From contig JAITJY010000159.1 in the NCBI GenBank assembly GCA_031278675.1, positions 1 to 8,021 of the forward strand: a DNA stretch of 8,021 nucleotides, in the 5' to 3' direction. The position numbers and the translations under genes were made by a program. Each line of letters opens with the position of its first letter. Positions within the stretch are counted from its first letter, which is position 1. The notes under the pieces were generated by a model, which was given only the letters and a program-made list of their open reading frames with translations, had not been told where the DNA came from and searched no databases. Positions 6,293 to 8,021 of this stretch are shown here, one piece after another. This stretch comes from Bifidobacteriaceae bacterium (GTDB lineage: Bacteria > Actinomycetota > Actinomycetes > Actinomycetales > WQXJ01).

Positions 6293-6359
6293 TTCAATTC
6301 TTCTCCTGGATTCAACTGGTGGGCGCGAGGCTCAAGCCAGTGCGCGTAAACCCGCCCAG

Positions 6360-6367
6360 TCTATAGT
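6360..6367. promoter_or_regulatory. -10-like element in the tig / esterase divergent region
   Basis: The 197-nt gap between tig and the esterase gene contains a CTATAG palindrome. It gives TATAGT on the plus strand (6362-6367, one mismatch to TATAAT) and TATAGA on the minus strand (6365-6360). No good -35 stands at 16-18 nt on either strand, so which gene it serves cannot be decided. Confidence 0.25.
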
Positions 6368-6476
6368 CCAACGCCGTCGGCTGGGTGGACACACTGGCGG
6401 TGAGAGGGTTTAGCATCGGGGGAGCGGTCCCAGAAGTTGGGCTGGGCCGCTGGCTGACCAACCCCCGTCACGGTCG

Positions 6477-6482
6477 AAAGGA
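6477..6482 (+). promoter_or_regulatory. Shine-Dalgarno that decides the esterase start
   Basis: AAAGGA followed by a 7-nt spacer and the GTG at 6490. The in-frame GTGs further upstream (6385, 6400) have no comparable site, and starting there would make the protein about 30-35 residues longer than the family norm. Confidence 0.6.
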
Positions 6483-6489
6483 TCGCCTG

Positions 6490-7461
6490 GTGCTGCGTGA
6501 TATGCCGCTGGATGAACTGCGGCGCTATACCAGTTCTGTGTTGCTGCCTGAGGATTTCGATGAGTTCTGGGCGGATACGTTGGCGGCATCGCGCGCTGGG
6601 TGGTTCGAGCCGCGCCTGGAAGTAGCCGAGGTAGGGCTGGTTGCAATCGATATCTACGATCTGACGTTCGCCGGGTTTGCTGGTGAACCGATCAAGGGTT
6701 GGGTGCGCCTGCCGCACGGTGCGGCGGGTCCGCTGGGGGCTGTGGTGACCTACGCGGGTTACGGCGGGGGCCGCGGCCTGCCGACCGAGAATCTGCTGTG
6801 GGCGGCTGCGGGGTTTGTGCACGTTGAGATGGACAGCCGCGGGCAGGGTTCGTCTTGGTCGGCCGGTGCGACGCCGGATGCGGGGTGGTCCGGCCCGGCG
6901 GTGCCCGGGTTTTGCACGCGGGGGATCGACGACAAGGCGACGTACTACTACCGGCGCCTGTTCACGGATGCGGTGATGGCGGTCGATGCCGCCCGTGCCC
7001 TTCCGCAGGTAGACCCGGCTCGCGTCGGGGTGATGGGTACCAGCCAGGGAGGGGCGATGGCGCTCGCGGCGGCCCGTCTGGGCCGGGGGGTTAGCGCGGC
7101 GTGGTGCGTCGTGCCGTTCTTGGCGGATGTGCGTCGGGGTTTGGAAGTGACCGATGAGCGTCCCTTCGCCGAGTTCACCGCTTACCTCGCCTGCCACCGC
7201 AACCGGGCGGAGCACTTGTTCGAGGTCCTGGCCTATTTCGATGGAGTCAACCTGGCCCGGGGCGCCCGGGTCCCGGCCCAGTTCACGGTGGCGCTGATGG
7301 ACAACATAGTTCCGCCATCGACGGTGTTCGCTGCCTACAATACTTACGCCGGTCCCAAAGACTTGACCATCTGGCCCTTCAACAATCACGAGGCTGGTGG
7401 CCCTCACGGCGAAGCTGCCGCCATCGCGTTCTTCAACAATCACCTCAAGCGGACTCCCTGA
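6490..7461 (+). CDS. Acetylxylan esterase / cephalosporin C deacetylase, carbohydrate esterase family 7
   Basis: An alpha/beta hydrolase that removes acetyl groups from xylo-oligosaccharides and related acetylated sugars; family members also deacetylate cephalosporin C. With the GTG at 6490 it has 323 residues, the usual CE7 length. It opens LRDMPLDELRRY...PEDFDEFW, typical for the family. All diagnostic motifs are present: RGQ at 117-119, GTSQGG with nucleophile Ser185, catalytic Asp271 in DNIVPPSTVFAAYN, and His300 in the HE pair. The spacings 185-271-300 equal those of the characterised Thermotoga enzyme (188-274-303, from memory). There is no signal peptide, so it is probably cytoplasmic and acts on imported short oligosaccharides. 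It is divergent from tig, and no transporter or glycosidase gene is visible beside it. GTG at 6385 remains a possible earlier start in the same frame. Confidence 0.95.
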   Translation: MLRDMPLDELRRYTSSVLLPEDFDEFWADTLAASRAGWFEPRLEVAEVGLVAIDIYDLTFAGFAGEPIKGWVRLPHGAAGPLGAVVTYAGYGGGRGLPTENLLWAAAGFVHVEMDSRGQGSSWSAGATPDAGWSGPAVPGFCTRGIDDKATYYYRRLFTDAVMAVDAARALPQVDPARVGVMGTSQGGAMALAAARLGRGVSAAWCVVPFLADVRRGLEVTDERPFAEFTAYLACHRNRAEHLFEVLAYFDGVNLARGARVPAQFTVALMDNIVPPSTVFAAYNTYAGPKDLTIWPFNNHEAGGPHGEAAAIAFFNNHLKRTP

Positions 7462-7493
7462 CCCAGCTGTCCTCGGCGAACTCCGCCCTGGCT

Positions 7494-7652
7494 TTAGGCT
7501 TGGTCGGCAAGGCGCAACTCCCTTACCTGATCGGCGGTGGTGGTCTGGCCGGAGGAAGGCAGGAACAGGTGGCCATCCTTTTCGACTAGACCCACTAGGT
7601 AGCCGAAACCTTTGCACCTGAGCCGAGTTTCGCCTACTCGGGGTCCCCGCAA
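7494..7652 (-). pseudogene. Possible short ORF or 3' remnant of an unrecognised gene
   Basis: The frame ends at a TAA (7494-7496) and reads with a protein-like composition: GFGYLVGLVEKDGHLFLP, then SSGQTTTADQVRELRLADQA. The only start-like codon close by is a TTG at 7652, giving 52 residues, with a poor ribosome site. Upstream the frame stays open to about 7800 but turns Arg/Pro-rich and has no ATG or GTG. It is convergent with the esterase gene, 32 nt away. I do not recognise the family. It could be the decayed 3' end of a gene, a small protein, or chance. Confidence 0.25.
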
Positions 7653-7785
7653 AATCTCGGAGCGAAGCGGCCAGAGTTTGTGGGGTGCCTTTAGGAGGTG
7701 TGGTGGATAACCACGCTCCGGCCGTGCCCGCGCCGGGCGGCGGTACGCTGACCAGCGGAAACGCGGAAGGCAAGCGCAGGCTTGG

Positions 7786-7819
7786 CCTGGGAGTCCGGTT
7801 TATTCACCGGATTCCCAGG
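7786..7819 (+). terminator. Strong 14-bp hairpin, possible terminator or repetitive palindrome
   Basis: The arms CCTGGGAGTCCGGT (7786-7799) and ACCGGATTCCCAGG (7806-7819) pair over 14 bp with a 6-nt loop TTATTC. Thirteen pairs are Watson-Crick and one is G-U when read on the plus strand; the minus strand would have an A-C mismatch. This favours a plus-strand RNA structure. No T-run follows. It stands 325 nt after the esterase stop, far for that gene's own terminator. Confidence 0.5.
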
Positions 7820-8021
7820 ACGGCGTTGTGAGCCAGGCCAGGTGCACCCCGGGGGGTCAGGGCTCTTGGCAGAGTCCTCTGGTTGGGGTTGCGGGGTGTT
7901 GCCGCGCCGGCTGTGTGGCGGCTCCGGTGGTCGCACCGGTTTCGGTGATTCACGACTCGTGTTCAGCGGGGACCAGGGCGTGTGAGGACAAGACCCGGAA
8001 TGAAATCTGCCCCTTGTTGGT

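Larger units (their letters stand above)
7462..8021. other. Region without a confident gene downstream of the esterase
   Basis: 560 nt in which no open frame has a convincing start, ribosome site and family match. It contains a possible minus-strand coding remnant (7494-7652), a small perfect inverted repeat CGGGG-T-CCCCG (7639-7649), and a strong hairpin (7786-7819). At the right edge, an ATG at 8000 (MKSAPCW..., with GAGGA upstream) could begin a plus-strand gene. A minus-strand frame running 8021 to about 7950 could be the end of a gene entering from the right. Too little of either is present to call. Confidence 0.5.

Noticed and set aside
7600..7680. Possible tRNA or small structured RNA suggested by CCGAG...CTCGG and CGGGGTCCCCG
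   Set aside because: No cloverleaf arms, no T-loop TTCRA motif and no acceptor pairing could be built.
6361..7773. 470-codon minus-strand open frame opposite the esterase
   Set aside because: Arg/Pro/His-rich low-quality translation with no motif, fully overlapping a confidently identified CE7 gene; a typical GC-rich shadow.

Overview
The window is GC-rich and looks chromosomal, from a high-GC Gram-positive (Actinomycetota). The main evidence is the trigger factor–ClpP1–ClpP2 block. Two distinct ClpP paralogues occur in tandem downstream of tig, and ClpP2 carries the actinobacterial-type 'PQARY.LPSF' entry and the GQAAS / LIHQP signatures. Species cannot be read from the sequence.

Layout. 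Positions 1-2574 (minus) hold the first 858 codons of a large secreted, multidomain surface-type protein. It has a 53-residue signal peptide, a propeller-like segment, an SdrD/SpaA-like beta module and a GEVED-type domain. The gene runs off the left edge, so its anchor is not visible. Positions 2575-2875 are intergenic: a leader hairpin, a consensus -35 hexamer lying inside a perfect dyad, a second dyad, and a 40-bp-period repeat array that runs into the last codons of clpP2. Positions 2876-4270 (minus) hold clpP1 and clpP2, 12 nt apart and apparently translationally coupled. Positions 4271-4594 are a structured spacer. Positions 4595-6292 (minus) hold tig, whose product carries an extraordinary acidic, Trp-punctuated, repeat-built C-terminal tail. 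Positions 6293-6489 are a divergent promoter region. Positions 6490-7461 (plus) hold a complete CE7-family acetylxylan esterase / cephalosporin C deacetylase. Positions 7462-8021 hold no confident gene, but contain a strong 14-bp hairpin with a competing fold and a possible minus-strand coding remnant.

How the genes fit together. Trigger factor (nascent-chain chaperone) and ClpP1P2 (heteromeric ATP-dependent protease core) form the usual actinobacterial protein quality-control block. clpX, often close by in this phylum, does not lie immediately downstream of clpP2; the surface protein gene is there instead. The esterase points to use of acetylated xylan fragments, and the surface protein to interaction with the environment or a host. 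Neither has an obvious functional link to the Clp block.

No wholly new multi-gene system can be supported. The most unusual signals are the repeat-expanded acidic tail of trigger factor, the 40-bp repeats that have copied the 3' end of clpP2, the long N-terminal extension of ClpP2, and the dyad-rich regulatory region of the surface protein gene.
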